Assembly: GCA_038997305.1 (NCBI GenBank)
Contig: JAWAZZ010000008.1
Coordinates: 1 to 34,874 of the forward strand
DNA length: 34,874 nt
Reading direction: 5' to 3'
DNA from: JAHLMO01 sp038997305
Lineage (GTDB): Archaea; Aenigmatarchaeota; Aenigmatarchaeia; CG10238-14; SpSt-28
Shown here: positions 22,236 to 30,483 of the stretch, piece after piece
How positions within the stretch are numbered: position 1 is the stretch's first letter
Layout: each line of letters opens with the position of its first letter
Translations under genes and position numbers: made by a program
Notes under the pieces: model-generated
Told to the model about the DNA's origin: nothing
What the model saw: only the letters and a program-made list of their open reading frames with translations
Database searches by the model: none

Positions 22236-22805
22236 ATGATAATCTTAGGTATTTGTGGCTATGCTGCTAGTGGAAAATCAGAGGCTGCAAAATATTTAAA
22301 AGAAAAATATTATTTTGAAGTTTTCGAGTTTTCTGAAATTATTGAAGAAGAAGCAAAAAAATTAGGATTAATTTCAGAGAATTTGAGTTTAGAGGAGAAA
22401 AAGAGAAAGTTAAGCGAAGTAGGAAAAATAATAAGAGAGAAGTTTGGAAGAAAAGATATTTTTGCCATAAGGATAATTGAAAAAATAAAAGAGAGAAGTT
22501 TGGAAAGAGTTGTTATTAGCGGAATAAGAAGTCTAGAAGAATATTTTGCATTTAAAAATTCCTTCGGAAAAAGTTTTTATTTAATTTTCATAGAAACTGA
22601 TGCAAAAATAAGATACCAAAGAAGAAAACTTCAAGATAAAAATTTTAATTTAAGTTTTGAAGAATTTCTAGAAAGAGATAAAAGAGATGAAAAAGAACTC
22701 AATCTAAAGGAATTAAAAGATTTAGCAGATTTCGTTATAGAAAATAATTCTAGTTTAGAAGATTTTTATAAAAAAATTGATTTAATAGTTTCTTCATTAA
22801 TTTAA
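22236..22805 (+). CDS. P-loop kinase, UPF0200/dephospho-CoA kinase-like
   Basis: 189 residues. P-loop GICGYAASGKSEAAKYL at the N-terminus, then FEFSEIIEEEAKKLGL, LSEVGKIIREKFG and VVISGIRSLEEYFAF (Walker B-like region). R-Y-Q-R-R-K and F-L-E-R-D-K-R-D-E-K-E-L match the LID and second Arg block of UPF0200/COG0237-type kinases. The substrate is uncertain: archaeal UPF0200 members are annotated as nucleotide or dephospho-CoA-like kinases. Divergent from adk with 26 nt between starts, and followed 7 nt later by a C/D sRNA that may share its transcript. Confidence 0.82.
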   Translation: MIILGICGYAASGKSEAAKYLKEKYYFEVFEFSEIIEEEAKKLGLISENLSLEEKKRKLSEVGKIIREKFGRKDIFAIRIIEKIKERSLERVVISGIRSLEEYFAFKNSFGKSFYLIFIETDAKIRYQRRKLQDKNFNLSFEEFLERDKRDEKELNLKELKDLADFVIENNSSLEDFYKKIDLIVSSLI

Positions 22806-22812
22806 ATTATAG

Positions 22813-22862
22813 ATGAAGACACGACGGTCAGCAGAGAGATGAAGAAGGGTGTCGAATTCTGA
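22813..22862 (+). ncRNA. Box C/D guide sRNA
   Basis: Box C ATGAAGA 22813-22819; 12-nt guide CACGACGGTCAG; D' CAGA 22832-22835 (variant of CUGA); spacer GAG; C' ATGAAGA 22839-22845; 13-nt guide AGGGTGTCGAATT; box D CTGA 22859-22862. The box C variant is the same ATGAAGA used in the sRNA at 13188. It fills the gap between two genes. The D' guide is complementary to GACCGUCGUG, which I recall as the helix leading to A2602 in archaeal 23S rRNA; the N+5 rule then points to C2590 (E. coli numbering), equivalent to a methylated C in yeast 25S. Confidence 0.82.
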
Positions 22863-22864
22863 TT

Positions 22865-23119
22865 CTACAACTTTTCTTTTTCTGATTCTAAAAGCATTTT
22901 ACAAGCTAATATATGACTACACTCTTCTTTTTTCAAAGAAAACCATTTACAATCGCAACTAAACTCATCCTTAATCTTATCGTAAATAACATAATGAATG
23001 TCTTCATATCCTTTAACTGTAAAATGTATTCTTAATTCATTTTCAAAATCTTTACTTACTCTACCCTCTCTTAATAATTTTCTTGCTTTGATTTTTTTCC
23101 AAGCATATCTTATACCCAT
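22865..23119 (-). CDS. SWIM zinc-finger miniprotein
   Basis: 84 residues. The SWIM pattern C-x-C-xn-C-x-H is seen in FSCDCKWFSLKKEECSHILA, preceded by the usual strand IHYVIYDKIKDEF. A basic N-terminus (YAWKKIKARKLLREGRVSKD) could contact nucleic acid. SWIM domains usually occur inside larger proteins (helicases, transposases, Sws1-type recombination factors), so a free-standing one is notable but known. Ends 2 nt from the convergent C/D sRNA. Confidence 0.85.
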   Translation of the reverse strand: MGIRYAWKKIKARKLLREGRVSKDFENELRIHFTVKGYEDIHYVIYDKIKDEFSCDCKWFSLKKEECSHILACKMLLESEKEKL

Positions 23120-23226
23120 AAAAGTATTAAATGATTTTAGTTAGATTGTTTAATATCATAAATCATAAATTCGCTATGCTTTTCTTTAACATAAAGACCA
23201 GGGAGGAATAGGGAAAATTTTCTGAA

Positions 23227-23326
23227 AGCCGGGGCCGGGATTCGAACCCGGGATCTGCGGGTTTCTATCGATCATTATTCACAAAACCCTGCAGCCCGCC
23301 GCGTGAAGCCACTCCGCCACCCCGGC
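23227..23326 (-). tRNA. tRNA-Cys (GCA) with a 26-nt intron
   Basis: Minus strand: acceptor GCCGGGG/CCCCGGC with discriminator U (complement of A23227), the cysteine identity base. D-arm GCGGAGTGGCTTCACGC, anticodon stem GCGGG/CCCGC, anticodon GCA (complement of 23290-23292), T-arm CCGGG-TTCGAAT-CCCGG. The intron is about 23263-23288 after position 37, ending GATAGAA before A38. It contains GTGA-ATA-ATGATCG, resembling but not matching the D'-C' elements in the Trp and Ser introns. No encoded CCA. Confidence 0.92.
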
Positions 23327-23352
23327 ATACATAATAAATAATCTCAAAATAA

Positions 23353-24321
23353 TTATTTTCTAAACAATTTTACAAACTTTTTAAAATTCTCTATAACATA
23401 TTTTTCTTTTAGTAATTCCTTTATATCTGAATTAGAATGATAAAAAGAGTAAAACTCTTTAATATTTTTCGAACTTATACTTGAGAAAACTTTTATTTTG
23501 TTCTCATATTTTTCAAAATTTTTTATAGGAAATGCCTCTCTTTTTAAGAAACTGTCACCTTCTATAAAACTAGCTTTATCAAAGCCTATGCAATCAACAA
23601 CCACTATTTCCTTCGATGTTTCAAAAAATTTTTCAAACTCACTTTCAGCAATTCTATATCCATAACCCCAATAAGGTTTATCATAAGAAAGTTCTTCAGA
23701 ACCACAAATAAAAAATAAATTTTCTTTCATAACATCTCTGAAAGTAGCTAATAGGCTTAATAGAAAGGCTGTACCGCTAGAATTATCTACTGCTCCATTT
23801 AAAACTGTATCGTAATGCGTAAAAATTAATCTTTTCGGATTTTTAAAATTTCCAACAATTATATTAAAACTTTTAAACTTTTCCTTTTTTATTTTTACTT
23901 TTCCTCTAACATTTTCTGCCTCTAAAATTCTTTTCACATCACTCCTTCTTATAGTAATAGATGGCACACTATAAAATGTAGCTAAAGATATTTCTCTAGA
24001 GTACGGATTAAATGCAATGTTAGGCTCTTGAAAATCCTCTCTTATTAATATGTTCGATACTAGATTTTTATCCCCAATTTTTCCGCTAACGAATGAAGAT
24101 GGTAAAGATTCTATTTTTAATCCATCACAAACCAATTCTGATTTTCCATTAGGAACAATATTTATAAAATCTTGAGTTTCATAACTTATGTTATTTTTCT
24201 CTAAAAATTCTACTAAAACTCTAAAAACTACTTTCTCATTTTTACCTCTTATTGGATAAAATTTTTCTAAATTTTCTATTAATTCATTGAAGTTCGATAA
24301 AAATAGTTTTAAATTAAACAT
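23353..24321 (-). CDS. M28-family zinc aminopeptidase-like protein
   Basis: 322 residues. Co-catalytic zinc motifs in family order: FTHYDTVL (His and Asp), NGAVDNSSGTAFLLSL (bridging Asp), CGSEELSYDKPYWGYGYR (catalytic Glu and ligand Glu), VVVDCIGFD (Asp) and FYHSNSDI (His). An N-terminal PA-like insertion (SGKIGDKNLVSNIL) is possible. No signal peptide, so probably cytoplasmic. It lies 7 nt after the gene of unknown function at 24329-25417, with which it probably forms an operon. Confidence 0.88.
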   Translation of the reverse strand: MFNLKLFLSNFNELIENLEKFYPIRGKNEKVVFRVLVEFLEKNNISYETQDFINIVPNGKSELVCDGLKIESLPSSFVSGKIGDKNLVSNILIREDFQEPNIAFNPYSREISLATFYSVPSITIRRSDVKRILEAENVRGKVKIKKEKFKSFNIIVGNFKNPKRLIFTHYDTVLNGAVDNSSGTAFLLSLLATFRDVMKENLFFICGSEELSYDKPYWGYGYRIAESEFEKFFETSKEIVVVDCIGFDKASFIEGDSFLKREAFPIKNFEKYENKIKVFSSISSKNIKEFYSFYHSNSDIKELLKEKYVIENFKKFVKLFRK

Positions 24322-24328
24322 AATTAAT

Positions 24329-25417
24329 TCAAGCAGAAGTGTTTAAATATTTATCCAAAGTTTTTAGAAACGTCTCATTTATTACTTCTTGAACCTCACC
24401 AATTCTTAAATCTCCGATGGGTTTTTTTAACTCTTCAATTTTTTGTCCCACTTTTTTAGCGATGTCTTCAAACAAGGGTTGCGAAACAGAGATACTATAA
24501 ATATTGTTGACATTACCTCCTATTTTCCTTAATAAATTAGTATGTTTTCCTATTTCTTCCTTCGTTGGATATTGAATTTTAATAATCGGAAATTCTGCTC
24601 CTTTGCAATATTCCGCAAATCCAAAAACTTTATTTACAAAATTTACATCATACTCAAAATTGTCAAAAAGATAAAGTGCTGGCATTACACCTTCATATTC
24701 TCCATAGTGACCTAAAACAAATAAAGGATAGTAATCTCTAGCATCAGGCCTCCAGTTATCGTTGTCGAAAAGTTTTCTTTCTAAATCTTCTTTGTTCATT
24801 TCACCTATGTTATGTGGATATTGATGTCCTGTTTCTTTTTCTATTAAAAAGATTTGTTTGGGAGTAAAACCATACTTAACTAATGTTCTAATCATTTCTC
24901 TAAATTCGGAACTGATATCTTTTAAGGAAAAAATTTCCTGAGGAAAATAGTTAAAAACATATTCTGCAAAATCCTTTCCATCTATTTTTAAATATCTTAT
25001 AGTAACTCCATCTTTAATTCCAAAATGATTTAGCCTATTTAATAAATTTATCTGTTTTATCTTTGTTTTTCCTTCATTTTCATAAATAAATATACGCTTG
25101 ACAGCAGAAGAAATATCAGAGTTCTTTGAACTATATGGCAAATCTGAATATGCAAATAAACTCCATTTTTTATTAAAATTGAGTGTATCATAATTAAATA
25201 CATCAGACAACAACTTGTTTAGAACATATAGTTGAAAAGTTTCAAAACCTAATGGATTAATCACTTGTCTATATAAACCTAGATATGTTGACTTTCCATA
25301 TAGACTTTCTAATTCTTTTAATGCATTCTTTGCATCTGATACTTTATAAAATTCTTCCAAAAGTTTTTTAGCACACTCTCTCCAATGATAATTTTTTTGT
25401 TTCCTCTCTTCTTTCAA
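24329..25417 (-). CDS. Protein of unknown function
   Basis: 362 residues from a TTG start at 25417. The frame stays open for another 26 codons upstream (peptide sense includes NESLVILSSIIVPYISSGKT) but without ATG, GTG or TTG. Soluble mixed alpha/beta composition, no signal peptide. Conspicuous segments are NWRPDARDYYPLFVLGHYGE, HFGIKDGVTIRYLKI, EKETGHQYPHNIGE and a C-terminal helical region KKVGQKIEELKKPIGDL. I cannot assign a family. It is upstream of and probably co-transcribed with the M28 peptidase. A stable hairpin (25488-25520) lies about 70 nt before the start. Confidence 0.7.
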   Translation of the reverse strand: MKEERKQKNYHWRECAKKLLEEFYKVSDAKNALKELESLYGKSTYLGLYRQVINPLGFETFQLYVLNKLLSDVFNYDTLNFNKKWSLFAYSDLPYSSKNSDISSAVKRIFIYENEGKTKIKQINLLNRLNHFGIKDGVTIRYLKIDGKDFAEYVFNYFPQEIFSLKDISSEFREMIRTLVKYGFTPKQIFLIEKETGHQYPHNIGEMNKEDLERKLFDNDNWRPDARDYYPLFVLGHYGEYEGVMPALYLFDNFEYDVNFVNKVFGFAEYCKGAEFPIIKIQYPTKEEIGKHTNLLRKIGGNVNNIYSISVSQPLFEDIAKKVGQKIEELKKPIGDLRIGEVQEVINETFLKTLDKYLNTSA

Positions 25418-25487
25418 TTCTCTAAAAGTCTTACCACTACTAATATAAGGTACTATTATAGAAGAAAGTATTACTAAACTTTCATTA

Positions 25488-25520
25488 TGGGGGTCTTATG
25501 GTTTGATTACCACACCCCCA
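25488..25520. other. Stable GC-rich hairpin in a divergent intergenic region
   Basis: TGGGGGT (25488-25494) pairs with ACCCCCA (25514-25520), and TGGT (25499-25502) with ACCA (25509-25512) inside it. The two stems are separated by a small internal loop. It is the only GC-rich element in the 273-nt gap between divergent genes (25418-25690), the rest being A/T-rich promoter-like DNA. Orientation and role are open: a small RNA, an RNA leader element for the minus-strand gene, or a protein site. Confidence 0.45.
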
Positions 25521-25690
25521 GAGAATTTTTCAGTAAAACCAAAAAACCAGAATATACATGTATAAATAAAATAGACTAATAATGAGATTTCCCTTATATG
25601 CAATTTTTTAATACCCAAAATCATAATTTTTTATTTTATTAATAAAGATAAGATATTTATACTTTTTCTTAAGTATTTGGAATATTTTAT

Positions 25691-26458
25691 ATGATTGATG
25701 TTCACTGCCACCTAAGCACTAAAAAATTCAGAGATTTAGATAATCCTATTCGAGAAAAAATAGATGAATATAAAAATTATTTAAAAGCAATAATAGATTC
25801 AGCACCAAACTTTGAAGAAGCGAAAATTTCGCTAGAAATTTCAGAAAAATACAAAAACTTCATCTTCAGCTCTTTGGGTTTACATCCAGTTGATGCTTTA
25901 AACTATACTGAAAAAGAAATAGATGAATATATAGAGTTTATAAATGAAAACAAAAAGAAAATAGTTGCGATAGGAGAAATAGGCTTAGATTATTATTGGA
26001 TAAAAGAATCTCACAAAATCCAAAAACAAAAAGAAATTTTTAAGAGATTTATTGAATTGGCAAAAGATTTAGACAAGCCAATAGTAATTCATGCACGATT
26101 AGCTTTTGAAGATGCACTAAAGATTTTAGTGAATGAAGATGTTAAAAAAGCTTTATTCCATTTTTTTGATGGAAAAGTTAAAGTTGCGAAAGAAATAGTT
26201 AAAGAAGGATATCTAATAAGTATTAACAATCAAATATATAAGAATCCTGCAATTCAAAATGTCGCAAAAGAAATAGATTTAAACTATCTAGTTTGTGAGA
26301 CAGATTCTCCATGGGCAGGAATAGGCAAAGAAATTAACGAACCAACAAATGTAAGAATTTGTATTGAAGAAATTGCAAAAATCAAAAATTTGCCAAAAGA
26401 AGAAGTCGAAAAAATAACAGATATTAACGCCATAAATTTCTTTGAATTGGAATTATGA
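25691..26458 (+). CDS. TatD-family metal-dependent deoxyribonuclease
   Basis: 255 residues. TIM-barrel amidohydrolase motifs: DVHCHLSTKKF (metal HxH), SSLGLHPVDAL, VAIGEIGLDYYW (Glu), KPIVIHARLAFEDA (His), ALFHFFDGKVKVAKEI (a variant of the HCFSG block) and VCETDSPWAG (Asp). TatD enzymes are 3'-5' exonucleases or DNases in repair and quality control. Its stop overlaps the DUF357 start (ATGA). Confidence 0.94.
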   Translation: MIDVHCHLSTKKFRDLDNPIREKIDEYKNYLKAIIDSAPNFEEAKISLEISEKYKNFIFSSLGLHPVDALNYTEKEIDEYIEFINENKKKIVAIGEIGLDYYWIKESHKIQKQKEIFKRFIELAKDLDKPIVIHARLAFEDALKILVNEDVKKALFHFFDGKVKVAKEIVKEGYLISINNQIYKNPAIQNVAKEIDLNYLVCETDSPWAGIGKEINEPTNVRICIEEIAKIKNLPKEEVEKITDINAINFFELEL

Positions 26459-26721
26459 AAGAAAAGGAAGATTTAAAAGAGATAGCTAAAGAAGAAATCG
26501 AAAAAATGGAAAAAGTTTTTAAAAATCTAAAAATTATTGAAAACTCCGAAGTTATCGATTTAGCAAAGAGATATTTCGAAGATGCTAAATATTTTTTTGA
26601 AAAAGAAGATTATATAAGAGCTTTTGAAGCAATAGTTATTAGCTGGAGTTATATTGATGCTTGCCTGCATTTCAAAAAAGTTGAAATTCCAAAGGAATTA
26701 CAAAAATACTTTACTATTTAA
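26455..26721 (+). CDS. DUF357 helical protein
   Basis: 88 residues, all-helical, highly charged N-terminus. The core AKRYFEDAKYFFEKEDYIRA followed by FEAIVISWSYIDACLHF fits DUF357, an archaeal family of unknown function related to HEPN-like or TPR-like helical hairpins. Coupled to tatD by a 4-nt overlap. Confidence 0.85.
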   Translation: MKEKEDLKEIAKEEIEKMEKVFKNLKIIENSEVIDLAKRYFEDAKYFFEKEDYIRAFEAIVISWSYIDACLHFKKVEIPKELQKYFTI

Positions 26722-26726
26722 ACTCT

Positions 26727-28046
26727 CTAAACCTTTATATCACACTCTGTTCTAGAGTATATCCAATATGCTTTACCAACTTCTAATTTTTCTGGGTTTT
26801 TTATCCATTTTCCTTTTTCATAAATATACGCAACCCTAATACCATCGCACTGCTTTTTTAATTCAGAAAATGATATTTCTTTCCCCCCTACTCCAAAAAG
26901 ATTCCACCCTCTTTTAATTTTAATATTTCTATCTTCATCTAATAAGTCCCCCTCTAACCCTATACTACAATCATTTCTAGTATATATAAAGTATCCTTTG
27001 CCAGATTCCGCATCTTCTAATTTGCTTAATTTTCTCCATTTATTATCTTCATATGTCCATATGGAAGAAATTAAACAATCTGTGTTATTTATTTTAAAGT
27101 TTTTAACAGGAATAGAAATCATATTCCAACCTCTATTTAACTCCAATAAATATATTGATGGTGGTAAACCCGGAGGTGTATTAGTTTCATTTTCTTCAGA
27201 TTCGTTTTTCTCTGTTTTTTGTTCGCATATTAATTCCACATAATCTGAAGCTACTTCTTTTCCTTCATAAATAGCTTTAAAATAATATTTTCCACTTTTT
27301 AAGGGCAAGGAAGTGGAGTTTATACAACTTATTGCTCCTGTTACTTGAAGTTTAGCTCTACAGAAAAGATCACCATTTGGAGCTATTATATCTACATACT
27401 TGTTGCAAGATATATGATATCTGGTAAAATTATAAGATAAAGTAACTTGAAACAAAGATTTAAAAGTTGAACTTAAATTTTTACATTCTTCTGCGGATAA
27501 TTTAGCTGTTTTCGTCCACCAATGTTTTGGATTAAGATAAACTACTGAAAGTTTCATTGGCGTCTTTACTTCACACTGTTGTTGAGTTTGTTGCTGAGAT
27601 TGTTGTTGAGTATCTAATGATGGGTCACATATCAACTCTACGTAATCACTAGCAATCTCTCTTCCATTATAAACTGCTTTGAAATAGTATTTTCCGCTTT
27701 GTGAGGGTAAAATAGTTATTTCTCTGCAGCCTATTGTTCCGGTTTCTAAAGAAATACTACAAAACTTATTACCATTTGGAGCTATTATATCTATATATTT
27801 ACCTTTACAATCTCCAGATGTTGTGTAATAAATTATAACATCAAAGTAAAAACTCAAACCATTAGGATTATTTTTACATTGAGATTCCGCTATACGAATT
27901 GTTTTCAAAAATCCTGGATTAACAACAGAAAATCTTGATAATTGTACTTGACATTCTGATTGAGAGAAAGTCAAAGAATTAAATAAATAAAAATATACTA
28001 ATATAGAAAAACTCAGTAAAAACAATGTCAAAAACATTCTTCTCAT
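26727..28046 (-). CDS. Secreted surface protein with two cysteine-containing repeats
   Basis: 439 residues. An N-terminal signal anchor (FLTLFLLSFSILVYFYLF) is followed by two similar domains of about 115 residues (around 32-145 and 157-273). Each ends with IDIIAPNG-x2-FC, a Cys about 15 later, SGKYYFKA-[VI]-Y and ASDYVELIC. A Gln-rich linker (TQQQSQQQTQQQ) separates them. The C-terminal half has two GWN units (LNRGWNMISIPVKNF, IKRGWNLFGVGGKEI), each ending in KGYFIYTR or KAYWIYSR with a Cys pair. The cysteines suggest extracellular disulfides. The same repeat domain recurs in the protein at 33623. Confidence 0.85.
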   Translation of the reverse strand: MRRMFLTLFLLSFSILVYFYLFNSLTFSQSECQVQLSRFSVVNPGFLKTIRIAESQCKNNPNGLSFYFDVIIYYTTSGDCKGKYIDIIAPNGNKFCSISLETGTIGCREITILPSQSGKYYFKAVYNGREIASDYVELICDPSLDTQQQSQQQTQQQCEVKTPMKLSVVYLNPKHWWTKTAKLSAEECKNLSSTFKSLFQVTLSYNFTRYHISCNKYVDIIAPNGDLFCRAKLQVTGAISCINSTSLPLKSGKYYFKAIYEGKEVASDYVELICEQKTEKNESEENETNTPPGLPPSIYLLELNRGWNMISIPVKNFKINNTDCLISSIWTYEDNKWRKLSKLEDAESGKGYFIYTRNDCSIGLEGDLLDEDRNIKIKRGWNLFGVGGKEISFSELKKQCDGIRVAYIYEKGKWIKNPEKLEVGKAYWIYSRTECDIKV

Positions 28047-28075
28047 AACATTATTTTTTAATAAAATATTTAAAT

Positions 28076-28996
28076 TTAAGATTTAATGAACTCTAAAACT
28101 TCATATTCTTTAGCTTCTACAACACTTCCAAAATTCATAACATTGATAGCAGCAACTGCAGATGCAAACCTTAATGCTTCCTTAACATCTCTAACCTTAA
28201 AGTAATAATGAACAAAACCAGCTGTAAAACTATCGCCAGCACCTAAAGTACTAACGACTCTAACCTTAAAAGCTTTTTGTTTAATTTTAGAATTGAAATC
28301 ATAATAGACTGAACCTTTTTTCCCTAAAGTTATTATAACTCTTCTAAAATGTTTTAATAAAACTTTTGCTGCTCTATCAATACTATTAGTTTTAGTTAGT
28401 TCTTTAGCTTCTTCATCATTTAGAATTATTAATTCTGCTTCTTTAAAAATGTTTAATAATCTTTTTTCTCTTCTTATTACTGAAATGCTTGGATTAAAAA
28501 CAAAAAATTTATTGTATTTCTTCGAAAGTTCAAAAAGTTTTTTATAGATTTCATAAGAATTTTTACCACAACTAGTTGCTATTATTACATCGCTTTTCTT
28601 AATAAACTCTTCTTTAATATCTTTCACATCTAAATTCTCTGAAGCACCTTTGCTAGCCAAAACAACTTTTTCTCCATTTTTCATCAAAATTACTGAAAAA
28701 CCAGTAGATTCCTTATCGTATGGAATATAATATTTTACATTGTGCTTCTTAAGAAAATCAAAAATATAGTTTGCATACAGATCTTTTCCGACTCTAGAAA
28801 TTAGAAAAACTTCATTGCCTAAATTAGATAAAGTGCATGCAACATTTAATGCTGAACCTCCAACTGAAAATTCAATCAAATCCAAATTATATTTGCTACC
28901 TAAATTTAAAATTAGTTTATCTTTTGAAACTTTAACATTATCTTCAAACTTGCAAACAATATCAATTAAAGCACTTCCAATTACTAAAGCTTTCAT
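28076..28996 (-). CDS. PfkB-family carbohydrate kinase
   Basis: 306 residues. Ribokinase-fold motifs: FSVGGSALNVACTLSNLG and VFLISRVGKDLYANYIF at the N-terminus, IILNDEEAKELT in the middle and the anion-hole/catalytic motif STLGAGDSFTAGFVHYY (base Asp in GAGD). The substrate may be a sugar, sugar phosphate or nucleoside. It overlaps tpiA by 4 nt (ATGA), which suggests a role in lower sugar metabolism, though an actual phosphofructokinase function cannot be read from the sequence. Confidence 0.92.
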   Translation of the reverse strand: MKALVIGSALIDIVCKFEDNVKVSKDKLILNLGSKYNLDLIEFSVGGSALNVACTLSNLGNEVFLISRVGKDLYANYIFDFLKKHNVKYYIPYDKESTGFSVILMKNGEKVVLASKGASENLDVKDIKEEFIKKSDVIIATSCGKNSYEIYKKLFELSKKYNKFFVFNPSISVIRREKRLLNIFKEAELIILNDEEAKELTKTNSIDRAAKVLLKHFRRVIITLGKKGSVYYDFNSKIKQKAFKVRVVSTLGAGDSFTAGFVHYYFKVRDVKEALRFASAVAAINVMNFGSVVEAKEYEVLEFIKS

Positions 28997-29640
28997 AAAA
29001 TTTTATCAATCTCTTTCAAAAACTTTAGTTTATCTTTTGATTTTGCAAAAGCGCTCGCTATCAAAACTCCTTTTGTTCCTAAATCTTTTGCAATTTTAAC
29101 ATCTATAGCTTCAGAAATTCCTGCGCCACAAATTGGAATATTTTTAACAATTTTGACAAATTCTTTCAAACTCTCTGCTTTGTATTTCGATATTGCTTTT
29201 CCGCTACCTATCAATTCAGGAACTTCATAAGCAATGTAAGTTGGATTTAACTTATCTATAACTTTTGCTTCCTTCAAATCCTTAACACAGACCATTGTTT
29301 CTAATCGAGTTTTTTTGGAATAATTAACAAACTTGGAAATCTCTTCATATGAAATTCTATTTTCATAATGATTCAACAAAATCCCATCAAAATTAACTTC
29401 TTTTAAATAATCTAAAGGAATGTGCCCAGTAAAGCTTCCATATGTTTCTGCGTATTTGTTCAAAGATGTGTATAATTTCAAATATCTTCTTTTCAAATTT
29501 GCCACTAAACTAACATCTGCTGGATTTACTATAGCTATAACTTTTATTTTTCTAAACTTTTTATCAATTTTTCTAATAACTTTCAATGCGTTATTACCCA
29601 CTAACTCTTTATACGCTTTAAAGTTCAATGCAACAATCAT
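28993..29640 (-). CDS. tpiA: Triosephosphate isomerase (archaeal type)
   Basis: 215 residues, the short archaeal form. Catalytic residues are in NFKAY (Asn, Lys), ILLNHYENR (His; archaeal consensus LLNHSE) and YEVPELIGSG (Glu), with the phosphate-binding CGAGISEAIDVKIAKDLGTK. It interconverts DHAP and glyceraldehyde-3-phosphate. Operon with the PfkB kinase. The start codon is only 9 nt from the divergent methyltransferase start, so its promoter must lie within that gene. Confidence 0.95.
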   Translation of the reverse strand: MIVALNFKAYKELVGNNALKVIRKIDKKFRKIKVIAIVNPADVSLVANLKRRYLKLYTSLNKYAETYGSFTGHIPLDYLKEVNFDGILLNHYENRISYEEISKFVNYSKKTRLETMVCVKDLKEAKVIDKLNPTYIAYEVPELIGSGKAISKYKAESLKEFVKIVKNIPICGAGISEAIDVKIAKDLGTKGVLIASAFAKSKDKLKFLKEIDKIL

Positions 29641-29649
29641 AATTATTTT

Positions 29650-30483
29650 ATGTTCAAAGATTTACTAAAAGATAAAATTCCAATAGATATATTAGAAAAA
29701 ATTCCTAGAAGTTTTGATATTATTGGTAATAAAGAAAAAGCGCTTGCGATAATAGATTGGGATGAAAGTTATGATAAATACAAAGAAGAAATTGCAAAAG
29801 CAATAATGAAAACAAATAAAAACGTTAAAAGTGTTTTGTTTAAAAAAAGCTCAAGAAAAGGAGAATTCAGACTATACGATTTTGAAATAGTTGGAGAAAA
29901 AAATACAGAAGTTATTCATAAAGAGTTTGGATATTTACTAAAATTAGATCCAACAAAGGTTTATTTTTCTCCTAGAGAATCAACAGAAAGACAAAGAATT
30001 GCCTCTATGGTCAAAGATAATGAAAAAATTTTGTATTTGTTTAGTGGAATTGCACCTTTTGCAGTCGCTATTGCAAAAAAAGTAAATAATGTGAAAATAT
30101 ATTGTGTTGAAATAAATAAAGTTGCTGTTAAATATGCTGAAATAAATAAAAAGTTAAACAAAGTTGAAAACAAAATATTTAATATAGTTTGTGATGTAAA
30201 AAAATTGAAATTGAAAGAAAAATTCGATAGAATATTAATCACTTTACCACTTTCAAATGAAAATTTCTTATTAAAAGCCTTAGAATTTGCAAAAAACGGA
30301 ACAATAATTCATTATTATAACTGGGGTAAAGAAGAAAATCCTTTTGAAAATGCTATAAACCATCTAGAAGAAGCCAAAAAGAAGTTTAACACAGAATACA
30401 AAATAATTAACAAATCCATAGTTTTGCCCTATGCACCAAAAATATATAAAGTAAGGATAGATGCAGAGATTTACTTTCTGTGA
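29650..30483 (+). CDS. Trm5-like tRNA (guanine-N1) methyltransferase
   Basis: 277 residues. Conserved Trm5 blocks: YFSPRESTERQRIASMV, LYLFSGIAPFAVAIAKK (SAM loop; usual form MFAGIGPF), IYCVEINKVAVKYAEINKKL and the catalytic-loop region RILITLPLSNENFL (usual form MNLP). Trm5 makes m1G37 in tRNA, next to the site where the introns in this window are inserted. The N-terminus is short and lacks an obvious D1 domain. Residues that differ from consensus are G-to-A in GIAPF and I-T-L-P for N-L-P. It ends directly against the convergent acidic miniprotein gene. Confidence 0.88.
   Translation: MFKDLLKDKIPIDILEKIPRSFDIIGNKEKALAIIDWDESYDKYKEEIAKAIMKTNKNVKSVLFKKSSRKGEFRLYDFEIVGEKNTEVIHKEFGYLLKLDPTKVYFSPRESTERQRIASMVKDNEKILYLFSGIAPFAVAIAKKVNNVKIYCVEINKVAVKYAEINKKLNKVENKIFNIVCDVKKLKLKEKFDRILITLPLSNENFLLKALEFAKNGTIIHYYNWGKEENPFENAINHLEEAKKKFNTEYKIINKSIVLPYAPKIYKVRIDAEIYFL

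Noticed and set aside
23263..23288. A guide function in the tRNA-Cys intron like those proposed for Trp and Leu.
   Set aside because: GTGA-ATA-ATGATCG deviates at key box positions, and the sequence upstream of GTGA is not complementary to the anticodon arm.
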